Shown piece after piece: positions 1 through 8,221 of a stretch of DNA of 13,635 bases (the stretch's first letter is position 1; each line of letters opens with the position of its first letter). The notes beneath the pieces were generated by a model. That model was not told where the DNA came from. It saw only the letters and a list, made by a program, of their open reading frames with translations, and did not search any database. The DNA comes from Candidatus Nitrosopumilus sp. (GTDB taxonomy: Archaea > Thermoproteota > Nitrososphaeria > Nitrososphaerales > Nitrosopumilaceae). The position numbers and the translations under genes were made by a program. The stretch is taken from NCBI GenBank assembly GCA_011055585.1, contig DRGT01000017.1:1-13635 (forward strand), given 5' to 3'.

Positions 1-230
1 AAGGAAATGATTGTATCTTTGGCGGTGAAGGTGATGACATTATTTTTGGGGATGAAGGCAATGATGGTTTGAATGGAGGCGAAGGAAATGACATCATCAA
101 AGGTAAATCGGGAAGCGATGTCATTACAGGTGGTACTGGAATGGATATAATTGATGGTGGCGATGACAATGATTCATGTACAGACGCCAATAACTCAGAT
201 GGCGATCTAGTAGTAAAATGCGAATCTTAG
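1..230 (+). CDS. C-terminal end of an RTX-type calcium-binding repeat protein (5' truncated by window)
   Basis: The frame beginning at base 3 reads 75 codons to a TAG at 228-230. It is made of Gly/Asp/Asn-rich nonapeptides of the GGxGxDxhx type: GGEGDDIIF, GDEGNDGLN, GGEGNDIIK, GKSGSDVIT, GGTGMDIID. This is the haemolysin-type (RTX) calcium-binding repeat, which folds into a parallel beta-roll with Ca2+ bound at the turns, normally in exported or surface proteins. The last 20 or so residues (DSCTDANNSDGDLVVKCES) leave the repeat and carry two cysteines, which may form a disulfide closing the roll in an extracellular setting. The N-terminus, any signal peptide and any partner domain lie outside the window, so the function of the whole protein cannot be told. 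It runs in the same direction as hemL, 59 bp upstream, but has no obvious functional link to it. Confidence 0.85.
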   Translation, partial: GNDCIFGGEGDDIIFGDEGNDGLNGGEGNDIIKGKSGSDVITGGTGMDIIDGGDDNDSCTDANNSDGDLVVKCES

Positions 231-289
231 TTTAGTAATTTATTTCAGAAAAACCTCATGCTGAATTCTTTTAGTTCTATATAGCCAGT
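231..289 (+). promoter_or_regulatory. Intergenic gap with candidate promoter of the hemL operon
   Basis: There are two AT-rich candidates for a TATA box. One is TAATTTATTT around 236-245, which would start transcription near 265-270 and give a short leader before ATG 290. The other is TCTATATAG at 276-284, which would start it near 305, inside the annotated gene and upstream of the ATGs at 332 and 335. Neither choice can be settled from sequence alone. No strong hairpin terminator is visible for the upstream RTX gene. Confidence 0.4.
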
Positions 290-1612
290 ATGGAAAATAT
301 TACGAATAAAAAGAACCAAAATTCATTCCAAATGATGGCCAAGTCCAAAAAACTATTTGAAGAAGCGAAACGAGTTATTCCATCGGGAGTTAATAGTCCT
401 GTTAGATATTACGAACCATATCCATTCTTTGCAAAAAAATCACAAGGTGGCCATATTTGGGATGAAGACAATAATCGTTACATTGATTTTTGTAATGGTT
501 ATGGTGCATTATTACTTGGCCATACAAGAAAAGAAATTATTTCTTCAGTTTCAAAGCAACTAAAAAATGGGACTCTGTTTGGAACACCATCAGAACAAGA
601 AATAAAATTATCAAAATTAATCATTAGAAACTTTCCATCAATAAACAAAGTTCGTCTTGTAAACACTGGTGCCGAAGCAACAATGACTGCAATTCGATTA
701 GCTAGAGGATTCACCAAGAAGAACAAAATCATAAAATTTGAAGGATGTTATCACGGGGCCCATGATTCTGTATTAGTTAAAGCTGGTTCTGGCTCAGCTC
801 ATTATGGAATTTCAGTTTCTGAAGGTGGTTTAAAGGAGATTTCAAAAAACACACTTGTTGTTCAATACAATAATTCTGACGAATTACAAAAAGTCGTTAG
901 AAAAAACAAAGACATTGCAGGAGTTATAGTGGAACCAATACTTGCAAATATGGGATTAATTCTTCCTGAAAAAAATTTTCTAAAAGACATTAGAAAAATT
1001 ACTAAAGAAAATAACATTCCATTGATATTTGATGAAATAGTTACTGGGTTTAGAGTTTCTCCTGGTGGAGCACAACAACATTTTGGAATAAAACCCGATA
1101 TCACAACTTTGGGAAAAGCTCTTGGCAATGGCTTTACCATAGCTGCAGTTGGTGGGAAAAAAGAGATTATGGAACAATTAACACCTGGAGGTAAAGTATA
1201 CCAAGCAAGCACTTTTGCTGGAAATCCAATTTCAGTGAGTGCTGCAATCAGCTCTATTACTACAATGAACAAAATCAAAAACAAGCTATATCCAAGACTT
1301 GAACGATACTGTGCTTTACTCGCTAGAGCATTAGATGATATTGCAGCTGACTTGAAAATCCCCCACCAAATCAATTTCACAGCCTCAATGTTGCAGATTT
1401 TCTTTACAAAAACACCTGTTGTGGACTATAAATCTGCCACAAAGTCAGATGCAAAAAAATTCAAAAAACTATTTCATTCATTATTGAAAAAAGGAGTTTT
1501 TGTGGCACCCTCTCAGTTTGAGGTAGTTTTTCTATCCGATGCTCACACAAAGACCGATTTCAATGATGCACTAAACGCATATCATTATGCATTAAAAGCG
1601 GTGAAGAATTGA
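290..1612 (+). CDS. hemL: Glutamate-1-semialdehyde 2,1-aminomutase
   Basis: PLP-dependent class III aminotransferase-fold enzyme that converts glutamate-1-semialdehyde to 5-aminolevulinate, the last step of the C5 route into tetrapyrroles, in the cytoplasm. Family marks in order: IPSGVNSPVRY (30-40) at the N-terminus, NTGAEATMTAIRLARG (125-140), YHGAHD (154-159), FDEIVTGFRVSPGGAQ (247-262), the PLP lysine K276 in TTLGKALGNG, STFAGNP (307-313) and GVFVAPSQFE near the C-terminus. GFRV..GGAQ and APSQFE are typical of HemL rather than of other class III transaminases. Length is 440 residues against a usual 425-435. HemL proteins normally begin just before the LFEEA helix, so the in-frame ATG at 332 or 335 (MMAKSKKLFEEA) is a credible start; 290 is the longest one. 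The gene ends in a 4-bp TTGA overlap with hemC. HemA, which makes its substrate, is not in the window. Confidence 0.93.
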   Translation: MENITNKKNQNSFQMMAKSKKLFEEAKRVIPSGVNSPVRYYEPYPFFAKKSQGGHIWDEDNNRYIDFCNGYGALLLGHTRKEIISSVSKQLKNGTLFGTPSEQEIKLSKLIIRNFPSINKVRLVNTGAEATMTAIRLARGFTKKNKIIKFEGCYHGAHDSVLVKAGSGSAHYGISVSEGGLKEISKNTLVVQYNNSDELQKVVRKNKDIAGVIVEPILANMGLILPEKNFLKDIRKITKENNIPLIFDEIVTGFRVSPGGAQQHFGIKPDITTLGKALGNGFTIAAVGGKKEIMEQLTPGGKVYQASTFAGNPISVSAAISSITTMNKIKNKLYPRLERYCALLARALDDIAADLKIPHQINFTASMLQIFFTKTPVVDYKSATKSDAKKFKKLFHSLLKKGVFVAPSQFEVVFLSDAHTKTDFNDALNAYHYALKAVKN

Positions 1613-2544
1613 AATATAAAATTGGCACACGAGGAAGTCAGCTTTCCCTTGCACAAACAAACTGGGTTATTTCAGAATTAAAAAAAGTTAATCCAGATAC
1701 AGAATTTGAAATCAAAACAATCAAGACAAAAGGCGATACTGACGCACGACCATTATTTACAATTGATCAAAAAGGAATTTTTGAAAAAGAAATTGATAGA
1801 GCAGTCGCAGAAAAAGAGGTGGATTTTGCAGTTCATAGCATGAAAGACGTTCCTTCAAGACTTGCAGAAAATCTAGTTCTTGCATGCGTTCCAAAACGTG
1901 AGTCACCAAACGATGTCTTTATTTCAACTCAAGAAAAAACTCTTGAAAATATTGAATCTGGCGCAGTAATTGGAACAAGTAGTCTTAGAAGAGCTGTCCA
2001 AATCACAAGAAAACGACCAGATTTGGTAGTAAAACCAATCAGAGGAAATATTGAAACTAGAATTAAAAAAATTGATGAAGAAAATTACAATGCAATAGTA
2101 CTAGCCAAAGCAGGAATATCACGACTTGGACTTGATGTAAAATTTTCAAATCTACCAATTAGAGAATTTTTTCCTTCACCTGGACAAGGTGCTTTAGCAA
2201 TAGTTGCAAGAGAGGATGATTCTGATACTATTTCGATGCTAAAAAAAATTGAAGACAAAGATACTAGGGCGGAAATTGAATCTGAAAGAGCACTATCAAA
2301 TTTTGTAGAATCTGGTTGTAGGTTTCCTGTTGGTGCTTATGCAAAATCCAATGGAGAAAACCTATCACTCAAGGTAATGGCCTTTTCAGTCGATGGAAAA
2401 AAATCAATGCTTGTTGAAAAAACTGGTGATAAAAGTGACCCAAAAGGATTGGGGAAAATGGTTGGTGAGGAACTTGTTAAGCAAGGAGTAAATGAACTTG
2501 CATTAAATTGGAGAGAAAAAGTAGAGGAGTGGAACAAAAAATGA
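1609..2544 (+). CDS. hemC: Porphobilinogen deaminase (hydroxymethylbilane synthase)
   Basis: Polymerises four porphobilinogens into the linear tetrapyrrole hydroxymethylbilane, using a covalently attached dipyrromethane cofactor. Signatures: IGTRGSQLSLAQT (5-17), VHSMKDVP (75-82) with the catalytic Asp80, GTSSLRR (122-128), RGNIETR (145-151), and the cofactor-anchoring cysteine C237 in ESGCRFPVGAYA. The length of 311 residues is normal. The start is TTG at 1609, inside a TTGA overlap with the hemL stop. The homologous N-terminus begins only four residues before IGTRGS, and GGTGA at 1599-1604 sits about five bases upstream as a Shine-Dalgarno, so the rare TTG is well supported. Translation is probably coupled to hemL. 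The end overlaps cobA by ATGA. Confidence 0.96.
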   Translation: MKYKIGTRGSQLSLAQTNWVISELKKVNPDTEFEIKTIKTKGDTDARPLFTIDQKGIFEKEIDRAVAEKEVDFAVHSMKDVPSRLAENLVLACVPKRESPNDVFISTQEKTLENIESGAVIGTSSLRRAVQITRKRPDLVVKPIRGNIETRIKKIDEENYNAIVLAKAGISRLGLDVKFSNLPIREFFPSPGQGALAIVAREDDSDTISMLKKIEDKDTRAEIESERALSNFVESGCRFPVGAYAKSNGENLSLKVMAFSVDGKKSMLVEKTGDKSDPKGLGKMVGEELVKQGVNELALNWREKVEEWNKK

Positions 2545-3281
2545 GCGGTAAAGTTTACCTTGTTGGGGCAGGACCAGGTGATGATAAATTAATCACTGTT
2601 AAAGCAGTCGAGCTTTTGAAAAAAGCTGATGTTGTACTATACGATAGATTGGTAAGTAAAAAAATTCTATCAATAATTCCAAAGAAAGCTGAAAAGGTAT
2701 ACGTTGGACGAGCAGCAGGGGATGATTACAAACATCAAGATAGCACAAATGAGTTAATGTTAAAGTTTGCAAAAAAGAAAAAAAATGTCGTTAGATTAAA
2801 GGGCGGAGACCCAATAATGTTTGGTAGAGGTGGAGAAGAGGCAGAATTTCTTAAAAGTCACAAGATAAAATGTGAAATCGTTCCAGGCATTACATCAGGA
2901 ATTGGTTCTGCTACCTATTCTGGAATTCCTCTTACTCATAGAAAACATGCTTCATCAGTAGTTTTTGTAACTGGTCATGAAGATCCTGAAAAGAAAAAAG
3001 AATCAGTGAAATGGAAAAGACTAGCAAAATCTGTTGATACTATTGTGATTATGATGGGCCTTTCACGAATTGATATTATTTGCAGGGAATTGGCTAAAGG
3101 TGGAATGGCAAAAAATACCCCTGTAGCAGTAATTCAAAACGGTACAACTCCTAAACACAAAACCATCAAAGGCACAATCTCAAATATTGCTCAGAAAGTA
3201 AAGCAACAAAAAATAAAACCACCCTCTATAATTATAATAGGCAAAGTTGTTGATCTTTCAAAAACAATAGGTTGGAAATAA
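2541..3281 (+). CDS. cobA: Uroporphyrinogen-III C-methyltransferase (SUMT)
   Basis: Uses two S-adenosylmethionines to methylate uroporphyrinogen III at C2 and C7, giving precorrin-2, the branch to siroheme, cobalamin and archaeal heme. Class III (tetrapyrrole) methyltransferase marks: VGAGPGD (8-14), the SAM-site stretch RLKGGDPIMFGRGGEE (85-100), VPGITSG (114-120), GIPLTHR (128-134) and MMG (171-173). At 246 residues it is a free-standing SUMT, without the CysG dehydrogenase/ferrochelatase domain. The ATG at 2541 is chosen because VYLVGAGPGD follows immediately and a purine-rich GAGGAG lies about a dozen bases upstream. A longer in-frame TTG at 2508 only adds an extension read from the end of hemC. 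It overlaps hemC by 4 bp and is followed by hemD after 1 bp. The gene is also called sumT. Confidence 0.94.
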   Translation: MSGKVYLVGAGPGDDKLITVKAVELLKKADVVLYDRLVSKKILSIIPKKAEKVYVGRAAGDDYKHQDSTNELMLKFAKKKKNVVRLKGGDPIMFGRGGEEAEFLKSHKIKCEIVPGITSGIGSATYSGIPLTHRKHASSVVFVTGHEDPEKKKESVKWKRLAKSVDTIVIMMGLSRIDIICRELAKGGMAKNTPVAVIQNGTTPKHKTIKGTISNIAQKVKQQKIKPPSIIIIGKVVDLSKTIGWK

Positions 3282-3282
3282 T

Positions 3283-4080
3283 ATGCTTCAAGGAAAAACA
3301 ATCGCAATCACTCGCTCAAAGGATGATTCTCAAGAGTTTATTGAATTAATGACAAAAGATGGTGCAAAGACCTTGCCCCTTCCAACAATTGAGCTTGTAA
3401 GCAAGGGTGAAAAAATTGTTGAAGAGTTTCTAAATCATCTGAAACTAGAAGATCCTGATTACTCTGTGTTTATGAGCTCAAAAGCGGTCAAACTACTTTT
3501 TGATATGGCAAAGCAAGTTTCAAAATTACAACAACTACAACTTGCAGTTGCAAATACAACTGTAGTTGCAGTTGGACCAAAAACAAAAACTGCACTTGAA
3601 AATGAAAGAATCAAAGTATCACATATGCCAAAAAGATTTTCATCTGTTGGAGTGGGTGAAGTTTTTACAAAACTAAATGCAGTTGGAAAAAAAGTCATCG
3701 TCCCTCGAAGTGGAGCTTCTACACCTTTTCTAAAAAATCTTCTTGAAAAAATTGGTTTAGAGGTAAATGAAATTCATCTCTATGATGTTTGCGCATTTCG
3801 TGATACAACTCAATGGAATGAATTTAGAGAACTTTTTTCTCAATCAAAGATAGATGGAATTGTTTTTACCAGTGTGTCCTCTGTAAGAGCTTTTTTTGAA
3901 ATAATGTTAAAAGATTATGAAGAAAAAAACCTTCTAAACATTTTACAAAAGATTAACGTTGTAGCTATTGGATCATTCACAGCTGACGAATTGCAAAAGT
4001 TTAACGTTGAAAACATTACTGCACAAGTGCATACCGTCCCTGGCGCATTTGATACAATAAAAAATATTTTTGTTAGCTAG
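3283..4080 (+). CDS. hemD: Uroporphyrinogen-III synthase
   Basis: Cyclises hydroxymethylbilane with inversion of ring D to give uroporphyrinogen III. HemD is poorly conserved, so identification rests on pattern plus context. It begins GKTIAITRSKDDSQEF, followed by PLPTIEL. A hinge region reads VAVGPKTKTALENE. The second domain has VIVPRSGASTPFLKNLLE, then IDGIVFTSVSSVRAFFE and VVAIGSFTADEL, matching the family's usual two alternating alpha/beta domains. The length of 265 residues is normal. ATG 3283 lies 1 bp after the cobA stop. Its position directly after hemC and cobA fits: HemC's product goes to HemD and HemD's product to CobA. It is the last gene of the tetrapyrrole operon. Confidence 0.88.
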   Translation: MLQGKTIAITRSKDDSQEFIELMTKDGAKTLPLPTIELVSKGEKIVEEFLNHLKLEDPDYSVFMSSKAVKLLFDMAKQVSKLQQLQLAVANTTVVAVGPKTKTALENERIKVSHMPKRFSSVGVGEVFTKLNAVGKKVIVPRSGASTPFLKNLLEKIGLEVNEIHLYDVCAFRDTTQWNEFRELFSQSKIDGIVFTSVSSVRAFFEIMLKDYEEKNLLNILQKINVVAIGSFTADELQKFNVENITAQVHTVPGAFDTIKNIFVS

Positions 4081-4104
4081 AGCTATTTAGCTATACCTAT
4101 TTTT
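4074..4104 (+). terminator. Candidate hairpin plus oligo-T terminator after hemD
   Basis: TAGCTA at 4074-4079, spanning the hemD stop, is repeated at 4088-4093. TAGCTA is its own reverse complement, so the copies can pair as a 6-bp stem around an 8-nt loop. A T5 run follows at 4100-4104. Archaeal termination mainly needs the T run; the hairpin may be incidental. Its place between hemD and the sufB promoter suits a transcript end. Confidence 0.4.
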
Positions 4105-4112
4105 CCTCATGT

Positions 4113-4125
4113 ATTTATAATATAA
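4113..4125 (+). promoter_or_regulatory. Archaeal TATA box of the suf operon
   Basis: ATTTATAATATAA is the best TATA-like match in the window. The core TTTATAAT (4114-4121) is centred 25 nt before the ATG at 4142, not the ATG at 4133. Archaeal transcription usually starts 24-27 nt from the TATA centre, which predicts a leaderless sufB mRNA starting at or within a base or two of 4142. Confidence 0.7.
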
Positions 4126-4132
4126 CGGGGTT

Positions 4133-5542
4133 ATGTCAACGATGGCAACTGAGAATATTCAGATGGATTATTCGAAATATGATTTCAAAGATTCTACAGA
4201 CATGTATGTCCATCTTAGCAAGAAAGGACTATCAAAAGAAACTGTCATTAGCATCAGTAAACTGAAAAATGAACCACAATGGATGCTTGATTTTAGATTA
4301 CGAGCTTTTGAAGTATTTATGAAAAAACCAATGCCAAACTGGGGTGCTGACCTTAGTACGATTGATTTTCAAAATATCTATTATTATGCAAAGGCGTCTG
4401 AAAAAACTGAAAAAAACTGGGATGATGTTCCAGAAAATGTCAGAAACACATTTGATAAACTTGGTATTCCAGAAGCAGAAAAGAAATTCCTTGCTGGGGT
4501 TGGCGCTCAATATGAGTCCGAAGTAGTATATCATCACCTAAGAGAGGATTTAGAAAAACAAGGAGTAATTTTCTTAGATACTGATACGGCATTAAAAGAA
4601 AAACCAGAACTTTTCAAAAAATACTTTGCAAAAATAATTCCACCTGAAGATAACAAATTTGCTGCGCTAAACAGTGCAGTATGGAGCGGTGGCTCATTTA
4701 TCTATATTCCTCCAGGAATTACGGTTGACATGCCTTTACAAGCATACTTTAGAATCAATGCAGAAAATATTGGTCAATTTGAAAGAACTTTGATTATTGT
4801 TGATGAAGGTGCTCAGGTTCATTACATTGAAGGTTGTACAGCTCCTGTTTATTCATCTGAATCTTTACACTGTGCAGTTGTTGAATTAGTTGCTCTCAAA
4901 GATGCAAAGCTACGATACACTACAATCCAAAACTGGAGTAGCGATGTATACAACCTTGTAACAAAACGTGCTCATGCGTACGAAGGCGCAACAGTTGAGT
5001 GGATTGATGGAAATATTGGAAGTAAAATCACAATGAAATACCCTGGAATCTACTTACTTGGAGAAAGAGCATATGGTGAAACACTTTCAGTTGCTTTTGC
5101 AGGAAAAAACCAACATCAAGATACAGGTGCAAAGATGATTCATTTGGCACCTAATACGACATCAAAGGTTACATCAAAATCTGTCAGTCGTCTTAATGGT
5201 AGGTCTACTTACAGAGGACTGCTAAAAGTGGTAAAAAATGCTACAAATGTAAAAGCAACTGTGAGATGTGACGCATTACTACTAGACGATACTGCAAAAA
5301 CAGATACCTACCCTTACATGGAAATTGATGCGGAAGATGCCACAGTTACTCATGAAGCAACTGTAGGAAAAATCGGCGATGAACAAATCTTCTACTTGAT
5401 GTCAAGAGGATTCAATGAAGAAGAAGCACTATCCCTTATAGTAAATGGATTCATGGAGCCATTTACAAAAGAACTTCCTATGGAATATGCTGTCGAACTC
5501 AACAGGCTCATCAAATTAGAAATGGATGGATCTGTAGGCTAA
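4133..5542 (+). CDS. sufB: Fe-S cluster assembly scaffold protein SufB
   Basis: Scaffold subunit of the SUF system; with SufD and the ATPase SufC it assembles Fe-S clusters from sulfide delivered by SufS. Marks: [15 protein letters not shown] (46-60), [18 protein letters not shown] (186-203), HYIEGCTAP (230-238) with C235, [10 protein letters not shown] (260-269), [15 protein letters not shown] (290-304), RCDALL (378-383) with C379 at the position of the conserved C-terminal cysteine, and [17 protein letters not shown] (406-422). The length of 469 residues is normal for SufB and longer than most SufD. Two starts are possible: ATG 4133 (MSTMATEN) or ATG 4142 (MATEN). The TATA box spacing favours 4142; the longer form is drawn. 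It heads the suf operon, 52 bp after hemD. SufC is not present. Confidence 0.95.
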   Translation: MSTMATENIQMDYSKYDFKDSTDMYVHLSKKGLSKETVISISKLKNEPQWMLDFRLRAFEVFMKKPMPNWGADLSTIDFQNIYYYAKASEKTEKNWDDVPENVRNTFDKLGIPEAEKKFLAGVGAQYESEVVYHHLREDLEKQGVIFLDTDTALKEKPELFKKYFAKIIPPEDNKFAALNSAVWSGGSFIYIPPGITVDMPLQAYFRINAENIGQFERTLIIVDEGAQVHYIEGCTAPVYSSESLHCAVVELVALKDAKLRYTTIQNWSSDVYNLVTKRAHAYEGATVEWIDGNIGSKITMKYPGIYLLGERAYGETLSVAFAGKNQHQDTGAKMIHLAPNTTSKVTSKSVSRLNGRSTYRGLLKVVKNATNVKATVRCDALLLDDTAKTDTYPYMEIDAEDATVTHEATVGKIGDEQIFYLMSRGFNEEEALSLIVNGFMEPFTKELPMEYAVELNRLIKLEMDGSVG

Positions 5543-5573
5543 TCAACTCGTCTCCACAATGTTCTGATTAACC

Positions 5574-6971
5574 ATGTCACTAGCATTATCATCTATAGAT
5601 TTAAGCCATATTGAAAAACTATCTTCATCTAAAAAAGAACCAGATTGGCTAAAGGAATACAGACAAAAATCTCTTTCAATCTACCACGAATTACCTCTTG
5701 AAATTTCATCATTATACAGCAAGTACACTGATGCACGAAAATTATATCCAGAACAAGTATTACTATCCACAAGTTCTGATTCTGCGATACCAGATTTTCT
5801 TAAAAAAAGATTCACTGAGCTTGAAAACACAAATTGTATCATTCAAATTGGCGCAAACATTATCCGTGTAAATATTTCAGATGAATTAAAATCAAAAGGA
5901 CTAGTAATATCCTCAATTGATGATGCCTTAAATAATAATTATGATCAAGTTAAGAAGGCATTTGAGGCATCAAACCCTAAAGAAGATAAATATACTGCGT
6001 TAAACAATGCAGCATTTAATTCAGGAATGTTTGTTTACATTCCTAAAAATTTAATTTTAGATGAACCAATTCATATTCTTTCGAGTTTATCACTAGATGG
6101 AATTTCAACAATAACTCGTAATGTAATTATTGCAGATGAATCAAGTAAAGCAAACATCGTCCAAGAGTTGTATGCCCCAAAATCTTCAAAACATCAAGCC
6201 TACTTGGAATTGCTAAACACAAACGTGGCAGCAAATGCCCAACTTGACGTCACAACTCTACAGATGATGGATCAAAGTACTGTTAATTTTTCCACTAGGA
6301 GAACTGATGTGGCACAGGATGGTAAAATAAACTGGTATCTTGGTCTTTTTGGAGCCTTGCTATCTAGATATAGAATAGGTTACCACCTAAATGGAACTGG
6401 CGCATCTGCAAATGACTCTGAGGTGATATTTGGAAATATTGATCAATCATTTGATTTACAAACAAACGTGGTTCATAATAGTCCTGCAACAGAAGCCAGG
6501 GTTAACGAGAAATCAATTCTAAAAGACAAATCAAAATCATTGTTTAAGGGAATGATTAGAATTAACGAAAATGCAAGTAAATCTCAATCCTTCCTTTCGG
6601 GGCGTTCAATTTTGCTTGATAAGAATGCAAAATCAGATGCAATTCCAGGACTAGAGATTTTTACAAATGATGTAAAGGCTACACACTCTGCATCGGTAGC
6701 ACAAATCGATGAAGAACAAATCTTCTATCTAAATACAAGGTGTCTTAGCCACTCTGAAGCTGAAAGAGTAATAGTAGAGGGATTTTTAGAACCTCTTTCA
6801 CGAAAAATGTCATATCAAGTTAGAGCGTGGATAGCATACTTGATAGAATCCAAGTGGCAAGGACGTGAATTAACAATCAACACTGATGAAGAGCTAAGAA
6901 AATTTGTCGAGGTTGAAGAAACCCGCTATGATGAAAATGCTGAAATTGAGCAACATTACAAATACAGGTGA
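5574..6971 (+). CDS. sufD: Fe-S cluster assembly protein SufD
   Basis: Paralogue of SufB that forms the SufBCD scaffold complex. Marks: EPDWLKEYRQKSL (22-34), the beta-helix core with GMFVYIPKNLILDEPIHI (151-168), FKGMIRINENASKSQSF (324-340), SDAIPGLEI (354-362), and H371 in VKATHSASV, at the place of the histidine reported to matter for iron/cluster handling in bacterial SufD. EQIFYLNTRCLSHSEAERVIVEGFLEP follows in two stretches near 381-407, as in the family. The last 35 or so residues (from about 431) form a charged, Glu-rich tail ending EQHYKYR, beyond the usual SufD end. ATG 5574 is 31 bp after sufB, with no clear TATA box between, so co-transcription is likely. It ends in a GTGA overlap with the longest sufS reading. 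Confidence 0.93.
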   Translation: MSLALSSIDLSHIEKLSSSKKEPDWLKEYRQKSLSIYHELPLEISSLYSKYTDARKLYPEQVLLSTSSDSAIPDFLKKRFTELENTNCIIQIGANIIRVNISDELKSKGLVISSIDDALNNNYDQVKKAFEASNPKEDKYTALNNAAFNSGMFVYIPKNLILDEPIHILSSLSLDGISTITRNVIIADESSKANIVQELYAPKSSKHQAYLELLNTNVAANAQLDVTTLQMMDQSTVNFSTRRTDVAQDGKINWYLGLFGALLSRYRIGYHLNGTGASANDSEVIFGNIDQSFDLQTNVVHNSPATEARVNEKSILKDKSKSLFKGMIRINENASKSQSFLSGRSILLDKNAKSDAIPGLEIFTNDVKATHSASVAQIDEEQIFYLNTRCLSHSEAERVIVEGFLEPLSRKMSYQVRAWIAYLIESKWQGRELTINTDEELRKFVEVEETRYDENAEIEQHYKYR

Positions 6972-6976
6972 TAAAG

Positions 6977-8221
6977 TTGCAAAGTGCGAGCTTATCAATT
7001 GAAAATATTAGAAAGGACTTTCCAATTTTAGATAGAAGAGTACGTGATAACAAACCTCTAGTTTATCTAGATAATGCCTCAACTACTCAAAAGCCAAAAC
7101 AAGTTATCGATACAATTACGAATTATTATAATAACTATAACGCAAATATTCACAGATCAGTCTATTCAATAGCTGAAGAAGCAACTGAAGCTTATGAAAA
7201 GACTAGAGACAAAGTTGCCAAATTCATTAATGCTCCAAAACGTGAGGAAATAATTTTCGTTAGGGGAACAACTGAAGGAATTAACCTAGTAGCATATGCA
7301 TGGGGCCGTAAAAACATCAAAGAAGGTGACATCATAGTTACAACTGAATACGAACACCATAGCAACATTGTTCCTTGGCAACTTTTGGTGAAAGAGAAAG
7401 GTGCAAAATTAGAATACATTGGTGTTGATGATGATGGAGAATTAATTTTAGATCAACTTGACAAATATCTGGCCACCGGCAAAGTTAAACTAGTAACTTT
7501 TAGCCTAGTGTCAAACGTTTTAGGAACAATTAGTGATTATGAAAAAATAATCTTAAAATGCAAACAAGCAGGAGTAAAAACACTTGTAGATGCTGCTCAA
7601 GCAGTTCCACATATGAGAGTTGATCTTGAAAAATTAGGATGCGACTTTTTTGCATTTTCAGGACACAAGATGCTAGGCCCTACTGGGGTTGGAGTTTTGT
7701 GGGTAAAAAAAGAGGTCCTAGAAACAATGGATCCTTTCCATGGGGGTGGTGATATGATACGTGAGGTTCACAAGTACGAAACTACATGGAATGATTTACC
7801 ATACAAATTTGAAGCAGGAACTCCCAACATTGCAGATGTAATTGGTTTTGGTGCAGCACTAGATTATCTTTCTAATCTTGGAATGGATAATGTAAGAAAT
7901 CATGAAATTGAATTAACAAAATATGCTTTAGAAAAAATGTCACAGATTAAAGGAATTGTGATTTATGGAACAAAAGACATTTCAAAACGCGGTGGAGTAA
8001 TCTCATTTAACTTTCATGATATTCATCCACATGATATTGCAACAATTGTTGATAGAGAAGGCATTGCAATTAGATCGGGCCATCACTGTGCACAAGTTTT
8101 GATGGAGAGATTAGATGTTGCTGCAACAAACCGTGCTAGTTTCTATATCTATAACACAAAAGATGATGTGGACAAACTCATCCAGTCATTAGCGAAAGTT
8201 TCAGAGTTGTTTAAATTATGA
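6977..8221 (+). CDS. sufS: Cysteine desulfurase, class II (SufS type)
   Basis: PLP enzyme that takes sulfur from L-cysteine as an enzyme-bound persulfide and releases alanine, feeding the SUF scaffold. Numbered from the TTG start: YLDNASTTQKP near 30-40, EYEHHSNIVPWQ (125-136), DAAQAVPH (205-212), SGHKMLGPTGVGVLW (228-242) with the PLP lysine K231, and RSGHHCAQ (366-373) with the persulfide cysteine C371. The RxGHHCAQ loop and the short active-site segment define class II (SufS/CsdA) rather than IscS. Two starts are possible: GTG 6968, overlapping sufD by GTGA, or TTG 6977. TTG is preferred because GGTGA at 6967-6971 is an ideal Shine-Dalgarno five bases before it, the same arrangement as at hemC, while GTG has none. 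It ends with an ATGA overlap into sufU. Confidence 0.94.
   Translation: MQSASLSIENIRKDFPILDRRVRDNKPLVYLDNASTTQKPKQVIDTITNYYNNYNANIHRSVYSIAEEATEAYEKTRDKVAKFINAPKREEIIFVRGTTEGINLVAYAWGRKNIKEGDIIVTTEYEHHSNIVPWQLLVKEKGAKLEYIGVDDDGELILDQLDKYLATGKVKLVTFSLVSNVLGTISDYEKIILKCKQAGVKTLVDAAQAVPHMRVDLEKLGCDFFAFSGHKMLGPTGVGVLWVKKEVLETMDPFHGGGDMIREVHKYETTWNDLPYKFEAGTPNIADVIGFGAALDYLSNLGMDNVRNHEIELTKYALEKMSQIKGIVIYGTKDISKRGGVISFNFHDIHPHDIATIVDREGIAIRSGHHCAQVLMERLDVAATNRASFYIYNTKDDVDKLIQSLAKVSELFKL

Noticed and set aside
1..190. Short tandem-like repeats at the window start as a possible CRISPR or minisatellite
   Set aside because: The repetition is at the protein level (9-residue Gly/Asp motif) with divergent DNA and no spacers, explained by RTX repeats.
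862..1380. A 172-codon open frame on the minus strand inside hemL
   Set aside because: It is antisense to a well-supported gene, its translation has hydrophobic low-complexity character with no motif, and it has no promoter or Shine-Dalgarno of its own.
2508..2540. Longer cobA start at TTG 2508
   Set aside because: It adds 11 residues read from the hemC tail before the conserved VYLVGAGPGD; the ATG at 2541 has the right N-terminus, an ATGA overlap and a Shine-Dalgarno-like GAGGAG.
5543..5573. A separate promoter for sufD
   Set aside because: The 31-bp gap has no TATA-like box at a useful distance, so read-through from sufB is the simpler reading.
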